From Candidatus Saccharimonadota bacterium (GTDB lineage Bacteria > Patescibacteriota > Saccharimonadia > Saccharimonadales > Saccharimonadaceae), in assembly GCA_017404935.1 (NCBI GenBank), contig JAFRBI010000009.1, positions 1 to 64,000 of the forward strand: a stretch of 64,000 nt of DNA. The letters are read 5' to 3'. The position numbers and the translations under genes were made by a program. The stretch's first letter is position 1; every line of letters starts with the position of its first letter. The notes beneath the pieces are model-generated. The model was not told where the DNA came from. It saw only the letters and a program-made list of their open reading frames with translations, and made no database searches. Of the stretch, positions 8,447-17,672 are shown in pieces.

Positions 8447-9409
8447 ATGGCGCGGATTTTATCGCTCGGTTCAGCACTCCAAGATATTTATCTGATTGAC
8501 CACGATGATTTGGAGCCTACTGCGATTGGAGAAGAATCGATTTTTGGGAAAATCCTAGTTGGTTCCAAAGTTGATATTGATAAATTAAGTTACGAAGTAG
8601 GTGGTGGCGGGGTTAATTCTGCTATTTCATTTGCTCGGCACGGTCACGAGGCAATTTTAATGAGCAACATTTCTAATGATGTGGCGGGTAATGCAATTTT
8701 AGAAACTCTCGACACGGAAGGCGTTGATACTAGCTATATTAAATATACTACTTCTAAATCTACGGGTAGCTCGGTAATTTTGCTTGATTCCAAAAAAGGT
8801 GAGCGCACAATTCTGACTTATCGTGGGGCTAGCACTAAGTTTGATGATTTTGATGCTTCAGATTTAGATGCAATTCGGCCAGATTATATTTACATAACTA
8901 CACTTCGGGGCGATATTAAAACTTTAACCCGATTTTTAGAAAAAGCTCACGAGCTAAATGCTAAAGTAATGTTTAACCCAGGCGTAAAAGAGTTAGAAAG
9001 TCCTTCGGAAATTTTGAAACTTTTGAAATTTGTAAACATTCTTCTCGTTAATAAACAAGAAGCTGCTGAATTAGTGCCAGGAAAAACTTTGGAAGAACTT
9101 TTGTATCATCTCAAAAACTACTGCGAAACTGTTATTATTACAGACGGTCCGATGGGTGGAATTGCAAAAAGTGGGGAAGAAGTCTATCGCTTTGGCATTT
9201 ATGAAGATGTAAAAATGAAAGATGCGACGGGGGCTGGCGATGCGTTTGGTTCTGGTTTCCTTGCTGCGACTGCCTCGAATAAAAGTTTTCGTCGTTCGCT
9301 CGTTTTTGCTTCGGCAAATTCTACGTCTGTGGTTACTAAAATTGGTGCAAATAGTGGTGTTCTCAATGGGAAAGAAGATTTACACCCAATGCCAATTCAA
9401 AAATTATAG
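8447..9409 (+). CDS. PfkB-family carbohydrate kinase
   Basis: This 320-residue ribokinase/adenosine kinase-fold protein starts at the base after the rpe stop. It has the substrate-side GGGGVNSAISFARHG (about 48) and the ATP-binding, catalytic-base motif DATGAGDAFGSGF (about 258). PfkB kinases phosphorylate sugars or nucleosides; ribose is plausible next to rpiB and rpe, but the substrate is not proven. It ends the gap-rpiB-rpe operon. Confidence 0.85.
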   Translation: MARILSLGSALQDIYLIDHDDLEPTAIGEESIFGKILVGSKVDIDKLSYEVGGGGVNSAISFARHGHEAILMSNISNDVAGNAILETLDTEGVDTSYIKYTTSKSTGSSVILLDSKKGERTILTYRGASTKFDDFDASDLDAIRPDYIYITTLRGDIKTLTRFLEKAHELNAKVMFNPGVKELESPSEILKLLKFVNILLVNKQEAAELVPGKTLEELLYHLKNYCETVIITDGPMGGIAKSGEEVYRFGIYEDVKMKDATGAGDAFGSGFLAATASNKSFRRSLVFASANSTSVVTKIGANSGVLNGKEDLHPMPIQKL

Positions 9410-9415
9410 TATAAT
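9410..9415 (+). promoter_or_regulatory. -10 box of LOG gene
   Basis: TATAAT immediately after the kinase stop codon, 29 bases before the ATG at 9445, with GGAGA as ribosome site. Confidence 0.6.
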
Positions 9416-9444
9416 AATGTATATATAATATATATGGAGATAAT

Positions 9445-10188
9445 ATGCTGCCAACTGAAGAAGATTTAATCAAAAAAATGTCAATTGAAGATTTGGAAAG
9501 AATCAACGCTTATTCCAAAGATTTAGCTGCTGGGCTCAAAATGGTTCGTTCATTCCCGCAGGGTGTAACCATTTTTGGTTCTGCTAGACTGCCGCAAGAC
9601 AATAAATACTGTGAAATGGCTGCAAATCTTGGCGCCGAGCTTGCCAAAAATGGACACGCCGTAATTACCGGTGGTGGCCCTGGTATTATGGAAGCTGCCT
9701 CTCGTGGCTGTTTTGAAATTGGTGGGCGCTCGGTTGGTTTTAACATTACTCTCGCGCACGAGCAATTCCCAAACCCATATCTTTCTGAATGTTATACTTT
9801 TGAGTATTTCTTTGCTCGCAAAGTTTCACTCGCTATGTCTGCCAAAGTTTTTGTATTTTTCCCAGGTGGTTTTGGCACAATGGACGAACTTTCCGAAATT
9901 TTATGTTTGATGCAAGAAAACAAAATGCCAAAAATGCCGGTATTTTTGATTGGGGCAGATTATTGGTCCGCGTTTGACTCAGTAATCCAAAAAATGATTG
10001 AGTTAAAATTAGTAGCGGAACCGGATGCCAGGATTTTTGAAATTACCGACGATATCCAAAAAGTCGTAGATGCTGCTAACAAAATTGGACATCCAAAAAT
10101 TTCCGAAAACTTCTATGATGGGTTTAAGGAAGCGCGCGCAATCGCCGAAGCAGACGAAACTAAAACGGACGCGCCAGCTTCAGCTTAG
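9445..10188 (+). CDS. LOG family (TIGR00730-type) Rossmann protein
   Basis: The 247-residue protein carries both family signatures: [13 protein letters not shown] (about 76) and [12 protein letters not shown] (about 139). LOG enzymes release the base from nucleoside 5'-monophosphates; some make cytokinins. The bacterial role is often unclear. Its last 29 bases overlap the 3' end of the enolase gene on the other strand, and the Ala/Thr-rich tail (about 235-247) is encoded in that overlap. It has its own -10 box. Confidence 0.85.
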   Translation: MLPTEEDLIKKMSIEDLERINAYSKDLAAGLKMVRSFPQGVTIFGSARLPQDNKYCEMAANLGAELAKNGHAVITGGGPGIMEAASRGCFEIGGRSVGFNITLAHEQFPNPYLSECYTFEYFFARKVSLAMSAKVFVFFPGGFGTMDELSEILCLMQENKMPKMPVFLIGADYWSAFDSVIQKMIELKLVAEPDARIFEITDDIQKVVDAANKIGHPKISENFYDGFKEARAIAEADETKTDAPASA

Positions 10189-11467
10189 AATTTGTGTCAG
10201 AAATACGAATCAGCTCGTTGTATTTGGCAATTCTATCAGTTCTAGAAAGGGAACCAGTTTTGATCTGATCAGTGCCAAGACCAACTGCAAGATGTGCAAT
10301 AGTAACATCTTCGGTTTCGCCAGAACGGTGCGACATAATAGTTTTGAATCCGGCTTTTTTAGCCATTTTGACGGCATTGATTGTTTCGGTTAGAGTGCCG
10401 ATTTGATTTGGTTTAATCAAAATAGCGTTTCCGGCATTTTCTTCAATACCACGTTTTAATAATTTGGTGTTAGTAACAAATAAATCGTCGCCCACAAGTT
10501 GAATCTTAGAACCTAAGCGCTTAGTTAAAATTTGCCAATTGGCCCAGTCGCTTTCTGAAAGACCATCTTCAATAGAAACTACAGCGTAATTATTCACCAA
10601 ATATTCATACCAGTTAATCATATCGTCAGCGGTTTTCCAATCGCCGTTGGTTTTTAGAACGTAGCGACCATTTTCGTATGGGTAGTCTGCTGGCTCATCA
10701 GTATAAAATTCGCTTGCAGCAATATCCATTGCGACTAAAATATCTTTGCCAAATTTATAATTAGATTTTTCGACGGCTTCTTTAATTAAATCTAGTGGTT
10801 CGTTGTCGCCTTCTCTTACTTTTGGTGCAAAGCCACCTTCATCACCAACTGTGGTAGGGTAACCTTTTTCTTTTAAAACGTCTTTTAGAATGTGAAAAAT
10901 CTCGGCACCCATTCTAACGGCTTCTTCAATGGTGCCAGCCGAGGCTGGAATAATCATATATTCTTGAAAATCGGTAGACCAAGCAGCGTGCTCACCACCA
11001 TTCATCACGTTCATCATTGGCATTGGAATAGACATTTTGGTGGAAGTGCCTGCCAACTTTGCAATGTGTTGATACAAAGGAATTTTTAGAGCATCCGCGT
11101 TAGCCTTGGCGTTTGCAAGCGATACAGCCAAAATTGCGTTAGCGCCAAGAGTAGATTTATTTTCGGTGCCATCTAATTCTAACATCATCTCGTCTACTTG
11201 TTTTTGGTCGGAAGAATTGTCTTTTAGCACATCTTTGATTTTGTGATTAACATTCCAAACGGCTTTTTCGACACCTTTGCCGTTAAAATATTTTTCGTCA
11301 CCATCACGAAGTTCCAAAGCCTCGGAAACGCCGGTAGATGCACCAGAAGGCACAGCAGCACGCCCAAAACCACCATTTTTTAAATAAACTTCGGCTTCGA
11401 CCGTAGGATTTCCACGGGAATCCAAAATCTGCCGAGCTTTGATATCAGAAATTACAAATTTATCCAT
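10160..11467 (-). CDS. eno: Enolase
   Basis: This 435-residue enolase converts 2-phosphoglycerate to phosphoenolpyruvate. It has [22 protein letters not shown], the metal-site GDDLFVTN, the catalytic-lysine segment ILIKPNQIG and SHRSGETED. The start is placed at 11467 (MDKFVISD) because TATAAT (11474-11479) lies exactly 6 bases upstream; an ATG at 11473 directly follows the -10 box and would fall outside the transcript. The message is therefore predicted leaderless. The 3' end overlaps the LOG gene tail by 29 bases. Confidence 0.97.
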   Translation of the reverse strand: MDKFVISDIKARQILDSRGNPTVEAEVYLKNGGFGRAAVPSGASTGVSEALELRDGDEKYFNGKGVEKAVWNVNHKIKDVLKDNSSDQKQVDEMMLELDGTENKSTLGANAILAVSLANAKANADALKIPLYQHIAKLAGTSTKMSIPMPMMNVMNGGEHAAWSTDFQEYMIIPASAGTIEEAVRMGAEIFHILKDVLKEKGYPTTVGDEGGFAPKVREGDNEPLDLIKEAVEKSNYKFGKDILVAMDIAASEFYTDEPADYPYENGRYVLKTNGDWKTADDMINWYEYLVNNYAVVSIEDGLSESDWANWQILTKRLGSKIQLVGDDLFVTNTKLLKRGIEENAGNAILIKPNQIGTLTETINAVKMAKKAGFKTIMSHRSGETEDVTIAHLAVGLGTDQIKTGSLSRTDRIAKYNELIRISDTNSKLKLARPF

Positions 11468-11473
11468 AAGCAT

Positions 11474-11479
11474 ATTATA
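11474..11479 (-). promoter_or_regulatory. -10 box of eno, leaderless start
   Basis: On the minus strand TATAAT preceded by TTGA ends 6 bases before the chosen ATG. It decides the enolase start. Confidence 0.75.
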
Positions 11480-11547
11480 TCAAACTATGGCAAATTTAAA
11501 AAACTTATGCTAAAATTAAATTAATAACATTAAAGGAGGTTTTTTAA

Positions 11548-13131
11548 ATGAACGAAAACCCTGAAGGGACGCCGAATCCACTGAATCCGGCGGCGGGCAC
11601 AGGGCTAGACTTTGTGGAAACGGAACAAACATCAGAAGTGATGGCAGGTCCGGAAGTTTCGAGTGTGCCAGAAACACCAGCTGAGCCAGAAGCACCAGCT
11701 GAGCCAGAAGCTCCAGCTGAACCAGAAGTTCCGGCTGAACCAGAAGTTCCAGCTGAGCCAGAAGTTCCAGCTGAACTTGGCGAAGTTAAAGAAGCACCGG
11801 TCAAAATCGGGCCAGCTTCATTTACCGAAGCAGCAACTAGTATAACTGTAGAAAGTGTACCGGAAACACCAGCTGAGCCAGAAGCTCCAGCTGAACCAGA
11901 AGCTCCAAAAGAGCCAATCGACCCGGTAATGCAACCAGTAGCACCTAATAATTTCGATACGCTCGGAATGAATGATACTACGACGGAAGAAACTTTTACC
12001 AGGACAGAAACCCCGATTGCTCCAGCACCGATTTCTAGTGCGCCAATTGAAGAAACGCCAGATCTCGTGGCCAAAGATTCTATCGTGGAACCAGCCAAAG
12101 GTGGCAGCAAGAAAAAAATCTTAATCATCGGCACAATTGTGCTCCTCATCATTGCAATAATCTGTGGCGCTGCGGCTGCTGCAATTATGTTGGTAGGAAA
12201 TAACACTGGTGATCGCGTAAATAAAGCCATTGAAAAATTGGTCAACGGCGAAATGCCAAGTATCATTTCGGCGCAAGGTACGATTAATTCATTTTCTAAT
12301 GTAGATGATGCTGATATTAGTTCTTACAGTATCGATTTTAATGGCACTTTTGATACCGCCTACACCACCAATACTGTTTCGGCTAAAATCAACGCTGAGA
12401 TGAATTCTGGTGACAAAATTTCTATTGGTGTAGATGAGCTCGAGAATAAAGATGGCGAAATTTTCTTCAAAATTCGCGGGCTAGATACAATAAAGAATAA
12501 TCAGCTAGTTTCAGCATTTTCTGGCGTAATCGAAACTATTGATGACGAATGGATTTTGGTAACGGGTGATTTTGCTGACAATATGGAAAGTTTGGAAATT
12601 TTTGACAATTCTTCCACTTGTCTCATTAACGCGCTCGGAACTTTGCCGAAATATAGCAAAGATATCACCAAAAAATATGAAGCAAATCAGTTCATTAGTT
12701 ATTCCACAGACAAATTAGAAATCTCCAAAAAGAAAAATCCACTTTATAAACTTACTATCGACAACAATAAACTTACAACATTTATTAATAGCTTATCTAA
12801 CAATGGGTTTATTAATGAGCTAAATGCCTGCGCTGGCGCTACTGCTACCAACGAAGATGCGGCGCTGGATATGATTGAGAAGATTTTTGAGAACTTCCCA
12901 ACCATTTATGTAGAGATTGATGACAACTACAATTTCACTCGTGTTTACTTTAAAGTTACCGCGGGTGACGAAACCAGCTCTATGACTACTACGGCAGATC
13001 TCGCGCTGAGCTATCCTGCCAAATTAGAAGTAGCGGCACCAGACGATTATATTGATATGAGTACCCTGGTGAATAATCTAGTTACCGGTGTCTTTGTATC
13101 TGGTGAAACCACCGAGCCATTGACATTTTAG
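11548..13131 (+). CDS. Single-pass membrane protein with Pro/Ala/Glu repeats
   Basis: This 527-residue protein is not recognised as a named family. Residues 38-75 and again about 107-130 are built of PAEPEA/PAEPEV repeats in a long acidic, proline-rich N-terminal part. A basic stretch and one transmembrane helix (about 191-217, ILIIGTIVLLIIAIICGAAA) follow, then about 300 residues of a probably external domain with regular beta-type spacing. The N-terminus is predicted inside. AAAGGAGG is 8 bases before the ATG and a TAAAAT box lies at 11511-11516. The repeats make the DNA locally repetitive. Confidence 0.75.
   Translation: MNENPEGTPNPLNPAAGTGLDFVETEQTSEVMAGPEVSSVPETPAEPEAPAEPEAPAEPEVPAEPEVPAEPEVPAELGEVKEAPVKIGPASFTEAATSITVESVPETPAEPEAPAEPEAPKEPIDPVMQPVAPNNFDTLGMNDTTTEETFTRTETPIAPAPISSAPIEETPDLVAKDSIVEPAKGGSKKKILIIGTIVLLIIAIICGAAAAAIMLVGNNTGDRVNKAIEKLVNGEMPSIISAQGTINSFSNVDDADISSYSIDFNGTFDTAYTTNTVSAKINAEMNSGDKISIGVDELENKDGEIFFKIRGLDTIKNNQLVSAFSGVIETIDDEWILVTGDFADNMESLEIFDNSSTCLINALGTLPKYSKDITKKYEANQFISYSTDKLEISKKKNPLYKLTIDNNKLTTFINSLSNNGFINELNACAGATATNEDAALDMIEKIFENFPTIYVEIDDNYNFTRVYFKVTAGDETSSMTTTADLALSYPAKLEVAAPDDYIDMSTLVNNLVTGVFVSGETTEPLTF
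11675..11780. repeat. Tandem 15-base coding repeats (PAEPE)
   Basis: About seven copies of a roughly 15-base unit encoding PAEPE followed by A or V, with two or three more near 11860-11905. Slippage here could change the protein's length between strains. Confidence 0.7.
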
Positions 13132-13142
13132 CAAAAGTGTGA

Positions 13143-13148
13143 TATAAT
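13143..13148 (+). promoter_or_regulatory. -10 box of uvrC, leaderless start
   Basis: TATAAT preceded by TGTGA ends 6 bases before the ATG at 13155. There is no ribosome site. Confidence 0.75.
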
Positions 13149-13154
13149 GGTATT

Positions 13155-14408
13155 ATGAATGTAGAGCTAAAACAAAAACTAAGTAAGCTCCCGGACTCAC
13201 CGGGGGTTTATTTTCATAAAAACAAGGATGGGGAAGTAATTTATGTGGGTAAAGCCGCCGTTTTAAAAAATCGCGTGAGGCAGTATTTTCAAAATTCTAA
13301 AAAGGACCCAAAAACCGAGGCTTTAGTTTCGGAAATTTTTGATACTGATTGGATTAAAGTAGATACCGAAATGGACGCTCTATTTTTGGAATCGGAAATG
13401 ATTAAAAGATACAAGCCAAAATGGAACATTTTGCTTCGCGATGACAAAACCGTGACTTATATTAAAATCACGATGAATGAGGAAGTGCCGTATCTTTCTT
13501 TTACAAGGACGCCACTTGATGATAAGGCGACTTATATTGGACCGTTTTATGGTAAATTAGCAGTAGAAAAAGCCGTGAGAATACTTAGAAAAATCTTTCC
13601 GTATTATACCAAGCCATACACGGGCCACAAAACTTTGAATACCGACCTTGGTTTGACGCCTGGGATTGAAATTGGTAAATCTACGCCAAAAGAATATAAA
13701 AAGACTTTGAAAAAGTTGATTCGCTATCTTGAAGGCGACCGCGAAAAACTTTTAAAAGATCTAGGGAAGGAGATGAAAAATGCAGCTTCTTCTGGTAATT
13801 TTGAGGAAGCAGCGAAGGCGCGCGACGAGTTGATGGGGCTAAAAGAACTCAAGAAAAAAATTGTCTTTTCTTCGGAAGAATTTTTGGATATTTCTTCGGA
13901 CCAAGCACTAAAAGATCTTCAAAAGATGTTGGGACTTAAAGAGCCACCAAGAAGAATTGAAGGCTACGATATTTCGCATCAATCTGGAACTAATGCCGTA
14001 GGCAGTATGGTGGTGTTTATAAATGGTGCTGCCACTAGGGAAAATTACCGAAAATTTAAAATTAGAGGCTCTGGCTATGATGATCTTAAAAGTATGGTAG
14101 AAGTGATTTCTCGGCGCCTAAAACATACGGAATGGGAACTGCCAGATTTGATTATTTTAGATGGTGGCATTACTCAAGTAAACGCCGTTTTGCCGCTAGT
14201 TTCTGCGCTAAATATTCCGGTAATTGGGCGTGATAAGTCGGGCGACCACTCTAAATCTGCAGAAGTTAAAATTATTTTTAATAATCAATTGATTAGACTA
14301 GATAAAACCTCGCACGTGGCGCGTTTAATCGCGAGAATTGACGAAGAATCGCATCGGTTTGCAATTACTTATCACACTTTGCTAAAAAGAAAATCTATGC
14401 TAAAATAG
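13155..14408 (+). CDS. uvrC: UvrC nuclease subunit, short form lacking the HhH domain
   Basis: The 417-residue protein is UvrC, which cuts the damaged strand on both sides after UvrB loading. It has the GIY-YIG domain (GVYFHKNKDGEVIYVGKAA, about 18-36), a UVR UvrB-binding segment (about 205-240, FEEAAKARDELMGLK) and the RNase H-like 5'-incision domain (GYDISHQSGTNAVGSMV, about 275; LIILDGG, about 334). The family is usually about 600 residues with a C-terminal helix-hairpin-helix pair; this one stops after ITYHTLLKRK, with no remnant downstream. Its partner uvrB is at 29250. Confidence 0.92.
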   Translation: MNVELKQKLSKLPDSPGVYFHKNKDGEVIYVGKAAVLKNRVRQYFQNSKKDPKTEALVSEIFDTDWIKVDTEMDALFLESEMIKRYKPKWNILLRDDKTVTYIKITMNEEVPYLSFTRTPLDDKATYIGPFYGKLAVEKAVRILRKIFPYYTKPYTGHKTLNTDLGLTPGIEIGKSTPKEYKKTLKKLIRYLEGDREKLLKDLGKEMKNAASSGNFEEAAKARDELMGLKELKKKIVFSSEEFLDISSDQALKDLQKMLGLKEPPRRIEGYDISHQSGTNAVGSMVVFINGAATRENYRKFKIRGSGYDDLKSMVEVISRRLKHTEWELPDLIILDGGITQVNAVLPLVSALNIPVIGRDKSGDHSKSAEVKIIFNNQLIRLDKTSHVARLIARIDEESHRFAITYHTLLKRKSMLK

Positions 14409-14425
14409 TTCCATAGGAGTTATTT

Positions 14426-14656
14426 ATGCAAATAGGAAGTTTTCTACAAGCTACAACTTTGATTTCCGCAATTTTAACGGTGCTTTTGATACTTTTGCAA
14501 CAGCGTGGTGCGTCGCTCGGTGCTGGTTTTGGTAGCTCTGGCGAACTTTACACCACTCGTCGTGGTCTAGAAAAATCTCTATTTATCGCGACTATCGTGT
14601 TTGCAGTGATTTTTGTATTATCAATTTTGGGTCTACTTTTAATTCCAACGGAGTAA
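14426..14656 (+). CDS. secG: Preprotein translocase subunit SecG
   Basis: The 76-residue protein has two membrane helices (about 8-27 and 52-73) joined by the typical loop LLQQRGASLGAGFG with RRG. It assists SecYE in protein export. ATAGGAG precedes the ATG, and a TAAAAT box at 14401-14406 overlaps the uvrC end. The next gene starts one base after its stop. Confidence 0.85.
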   Translation: MQIGSFLQATTLISAILTVLLILLQQRGASLGAGFGSSGELYTTRRGLEKSLFIATIVFAVIFVLSILGLLLIPTE

Positions 14657-14657
14657 A

Positions 14658-16397
14658 ATGGCAGATTTTCTAAAAAAGCGTGGGCAAAAGATTGTAAAAA
14701 AGTTCTCTAGAGCTTCTATTAAAGCTAGCGAAGAAGGTAAAGAACATATCAAAGAAAATTTTTTGAAGCGCCTTTCACATATTAAGAAAATTCGGCTTCT
14801 GGTTCTCGAGTGGGTGCTTCTGGTGATTGCTCTAATTTTGCTCGCAGTTTCACAGTCGTTTTGGTTTGGCGAATCTTACGCTACCGATGCCTATATAGAT
14901 GGTGGCACTTACGTTGAAGCCACAGTTGGCCGGGTGAATTCAATGAACCCACTTTTTGCCACTACTACTTCCGAAAAAGTTTTAAGTAAATTAATGTTTG
15001 CAACGCTAACTTATAATGATTTTTCTGGGCACCCAGGGCCTGGGCTAGCTGCTAGTGTTACCTATTCTGATGATGGTAAAGTTTGGAAGATTAAGCTTCG
15101 CGAAGGTCTTTCTTGGTCTGATGGCGAGCCGATCACCAACGAAGACGTTTTATTTACGCTTGATTTGATTCAAAATCCAGCAGTTAGCACTATTTATACT
15201 GCAAACCTGGAAAACGTAAAAATTTCCGAAGATGAAGAAGGTTATATTATATTTAATTTACCGTCGGCTTATGCTGATTTTGTCTCGGCGCTAAATATTC
15301 CAATTGTGCCAAAGCACGTTCTAAAAGATGCCCCTCTTAAAACTTTAGTAGAGGCAGATTTTTCTAAATCACCGGTAACGAGTGGGCCATTTACTTTTAA
15401 TGCCACCCAAGACACCAATACGGGTGATGATGAAAAGACTATTTATCTTACTGCAAACCCAGATTATTACCTTGGAAAACCAATGGTGAGTAGTTTTGCG
15501 GTGCATGTTTATAACGATAAAGATGATATTATTGCTGCTTTAAATAGTGGTTCGGTCACCGCTACAGCCGAGCTTAGTGGCGAAGATTCTGACAAAGTGG
15601 CAGCTACTACCTATTATAGAAGATTTTCTGGTACTAACGCTGGGGCGTTTGCCTTCTTTAATACCACCAAAGGGCCACTTACTAGCGCTGATTTTAGAAG
15701 AGCAATTAGGCAAGGGCTGAATCTTTCAGAAATTCGTTCGGCAGCACCAAATACTACTGCTCTTAATTTTCCAATTTTAAAAACTCAGATTGAACTTGAA
15801 GATTATCCATCGATCCCTACAGATAACCCCGAAGAAGCCAAAACCAGAATTGCCGAGATGCTAAACGGGGAATCACTCACACTTGAAATTGCTACGGTAG
15901 ATAATGGTTATTTGCCAGCAGTGGCCGAAAAACTAGCAGCAAACCTGCGGGAGCTTGGGATTGAAGCTAGAGTTATTCCTTATGCCGAAAGCCAAGAATT
16001 TGTGGCGAACGTAATTTCAAAAAGAAATTATGATATTTTGGTTTATGAAATCGAGCTAGGTGCTGACCCAGACCCGTTGCCATATTATCATTCTACGCAG
16101 GCAAAAACTTCTGGACTAAATTTGTCTAACTATAGAAATTCTCTCGTGGACGATCTTTTGGTGGGTGCTAGAGGCACAATGTCTGAGAGCTTAAGAATGA
16201 AAAAATACGAGAAGTTTTTGGAATATTGGGCAACTGATGTGCCAGCAATTGGGCTTTATCAAGCCAATATGACTTATATATATAATAAAAATGTGCGAAC
16301 TTATGATGAAAATAATATTTTAGTCACTGCGCTAGATAGATTTTTGGACGTAGAAAACTGGGCGGTAAACCAGGGAACAAAAAATCAGACCCCGTAA
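14658..16397 (+). CDS. Family 5 ABC substrate-binding protein, membrane-anchored
   Basis: This 579-residue protein belongs to the SBP_bac_5 (OppA/DppA) peptide- or nickel-binding family: YVEATVGRVNSMNPLFA, LREGLSWSDGEPITNEDVLFTLDLI (about 150) and the C-terminal ADPDPLPYYHS. Instead of a lipoprotein signal it has a basic cytoplasmic segment of about 42 residues and one membrane helix (about 46-68), so it is held by an N-terminal anchor. No permease or ATPase gene is adjacent. It is coupled to secG with one base between. Confidence 0.85.
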   Translation: MADFLKKRGQKIVKKFSRASIKASEEGKEHIKENFLKRLSHIKKIRLLVLEWVLLVIALILLAVSQSFWFGESYATDAYIDGGTYVEATVGRVNSMNPLFATTTSEKVLSKLMFATLTYNDFSGHPGPGLAASVTYSDDGKVWKIKLREGLSWSDGEPITNEDVLFTLDLIQNPAVSTIYTANLENVKISEDEEGYIIFNLPSAYADFVSALNIPIVPKHVLKDAPLKTLVEADFSKSPVTSGPFTFNATQDTNTGDDEKTIYLTANPDYYLGKPMVSSFAVHVYNDKDDIIAALNSGSVTATAELSGEDSDKVAATTYYRRFSGTNAGAFAFFNTTKGPLTSADFRRAIRQGLNLSEIRSAAPNTTALNFPILKTQIELEDYPSIPTDNPEEAKTRIAEMLNGESLTLEIATVDNGYLPAVAEKLAANLRELGIEARVIPYAESQEFVANVISKRNYDILVYEIELGADPDPLPYYHSTQAKTSGLNLSNYRNSLVDDLLVGARGTMSESLRMKKYEKFLEYWATDVPAIGLYQANMTYIYNKNVRTYDENNILVTALDRFLDVENWAVNQGTKNQTP

Positions 16398-16414
16398 GGC
16401 CTGTCTAGAAGCCG

Positions 16415-16505
16415 TGGTGCGCGCGACTGGACTTGAACCAGCACAGCCGTGAATGTGGCCACTACCACCTCAAGGTAGCGTGTCTACCAATTCCACCACG
16501 CGCGC
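16415..16505 (-). tRNA. tRNA-Leu (GAG anticodon)
   Basis: On the minus strand this folds as a class II tRNA: 7-base acceptor stem GCGCGCG/CGCGCGC, D-arm with TGGTAGACACGC, anticodon stem CTACC/GGTAG around loop TTGAGGT (anticodon GAG), a long variable arm, and T-arm GGTTCAAGTCC. CCA is encoded. It reads CUC/CUU leucine codons. Confidence 0.93.
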
Positions 16506-16513
16506 ATGTATAT

Positions 16514-16519
16514 ATTATA
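16514..16519 (-). promoter_or_regulatory. -10 box of tRNA-Leu
   Basis: TATAAT on the minus strand, preceded by TATGC, ends 8 bases before the mature tRNA 5' end, so transcription would begin at about the tRNA itself. Confidence 0.7.
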
Positions 16520-16568
16520 GCATAGTTCTTGTTAAAAATAAACATTTGCAACTATACTTTTCGCGTGC

Positions 16569-16574
16569 TATAAT
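16569..16574 (+). promoter_or_regulatory. -10 box of secreted-protein operon
   Basis: TATAAT preceded by CGTGC, 20 bases before the ATG at 16595; AAGGAGG lies between. Confidence 0.7.
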
Positions 16575-16594
16575 AGTATCAAACAAGGAGGTAG

Positions 16595-17596
16595 ATGAAG
16601 AGTTTAATTTATAAGTTTTCCGTTGCTGTTTTGGCGACATTGATGTGTGCAACTTTTGTCACATCTAATAATGTTTTTTCTGAGGAAGGGGAAACTCAGC
16701 AAATCGCTACAAGCATTAGCATTAGCCCAGTTAGCAAAATTTTGCAACTTTCTGCTAATTCCGTCTATGAAGACACCTTCACAGTAAGCAATAACGGTAC
16801 TTCAGATATGAAATTTGAGACTTACGCCGCGCCATACGCTTACACCTATTCTGAAGCAGACGATTCCTACCAACTTGGTTTCAATAGAGAAAATACCTAC
16901 ACTCAGATTACACGCTGGATTACCTTTAGGCAGACTGATGGCACTTACGCCGAAAAAGCTACTTTTGTGGCAGCCCCAGGCTCTAGCGTAGAGGTGGCTT
17001 ATAAAATTTCTACTCCAGAAAGTATTCCGGCTGGTGGTCAATACGCTGTGCTCTTTGCTCACACTTTAACAGCAGATACTAACACTAGTGGTATCAAAAC
17101 TGAGGCTAGCCCAGGCTTGGTAGTTTATGGTCGTGCCGAAGGCGAAACTAAAGCTTCCTCCGAAATCTCGAGTTCTGAAATTAAAACTACAATGGCCGTA
17201 GAAAATCAAGAAAAAAATATCATCAACGCTTCCGCTAAGGTTAAAAACACTGGCAATGTAGATTTTATGGCCTCTGGCAAACTCAAGGTCACCGGGATTT
17301 TTGGACAAGTTTACTATGAAACCGCTGGAGTTTCTGGCAAATCTCGCGTTTCAATCATTCCAGAAGCTGAACTCCCAGTATCCGATAGTTGGGATGAAAC
17401 ACCATTCTTTGGTTTGTTTAACGTAGAATGGACTGTTACTGGTAGTGGCGGCACTTCTGAGACCATCACTAAATTTGTGGCAATTATTCCACCAGTAATT
17501 ATAATCGTAACCATTTTGCTATTGACAATTATAATCATATGGATTATAATCGTAATAGGTAAGCGCAAAGCACGCCGGTCCAAATTCATGGTTTAG
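16595..17596 (+). CDS. Exported membrane-anchored DUF916-like protein
   Basis: This 333-residue protein has an N-terminal signal segment (about 7-29, ending FSEEG), an extracellular beta-rich part and a C-terminal membrane helix (about 293-320) followed by GKRKARRSKF. The segment ISISPVSKILQLSANSVYEDTFTVSNNG and the later PAGGQYAVLF resemble DUF916/WxL-interacting-type proteins of Gram-positives; this assignment is by eye. A surface role is inferred. It starts with AAGGAGG and is followed after 76 bases by another exported protein. Confidence 0.7.
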   Translation: MKSLIYKFSVAVLATLMCATFVTSNNVFSEEGETQQIATSISISPVSKILQLSANSVYEDTFTVSNNGTSDMKFETYAAPYAYTYSEADDSYQLGFNRENTYTQITRWITFRQTDGTYAEKATFVAAPGSSVEVAYKISTPESIPAGGQYAVLFAHTLTADTNTSGIKTEASPGLVVYGRAEGETKASSEISSSEIKTTMAVENQEKNIINASAKVKNTGNVDFMASGKLKVTGIFGQVYYETAGVSGKSRVSIIPEAELPVSDSWDETPFFGLFNVEWTVTGSGGTSETITKFVAIIPPVIIIVTILLLTIIIIWIIIVIGKRKARRSKFMV

Positions 17597-17672
17597 ACCG
17601 AGCAACCCTAGTGGAGTAGGGACTTTGTAAAACCAAAACAAAAATATCAAAATAAAAAGGAAAGTAGAGTGT

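Noticed and set aside
11675-11905. Short regular repeats as a CRISPR array
   Set aside because: The units are contiguous 15-base codon repeats with no unique spacers.
11544-12266. Minus-strand frame of 240 codons rich in Gly-Ala-Ser repeats
   Set aside because: It is the complement of the PAEPE repeat region of the real gene at 11548; repeats give an open antisense frame.
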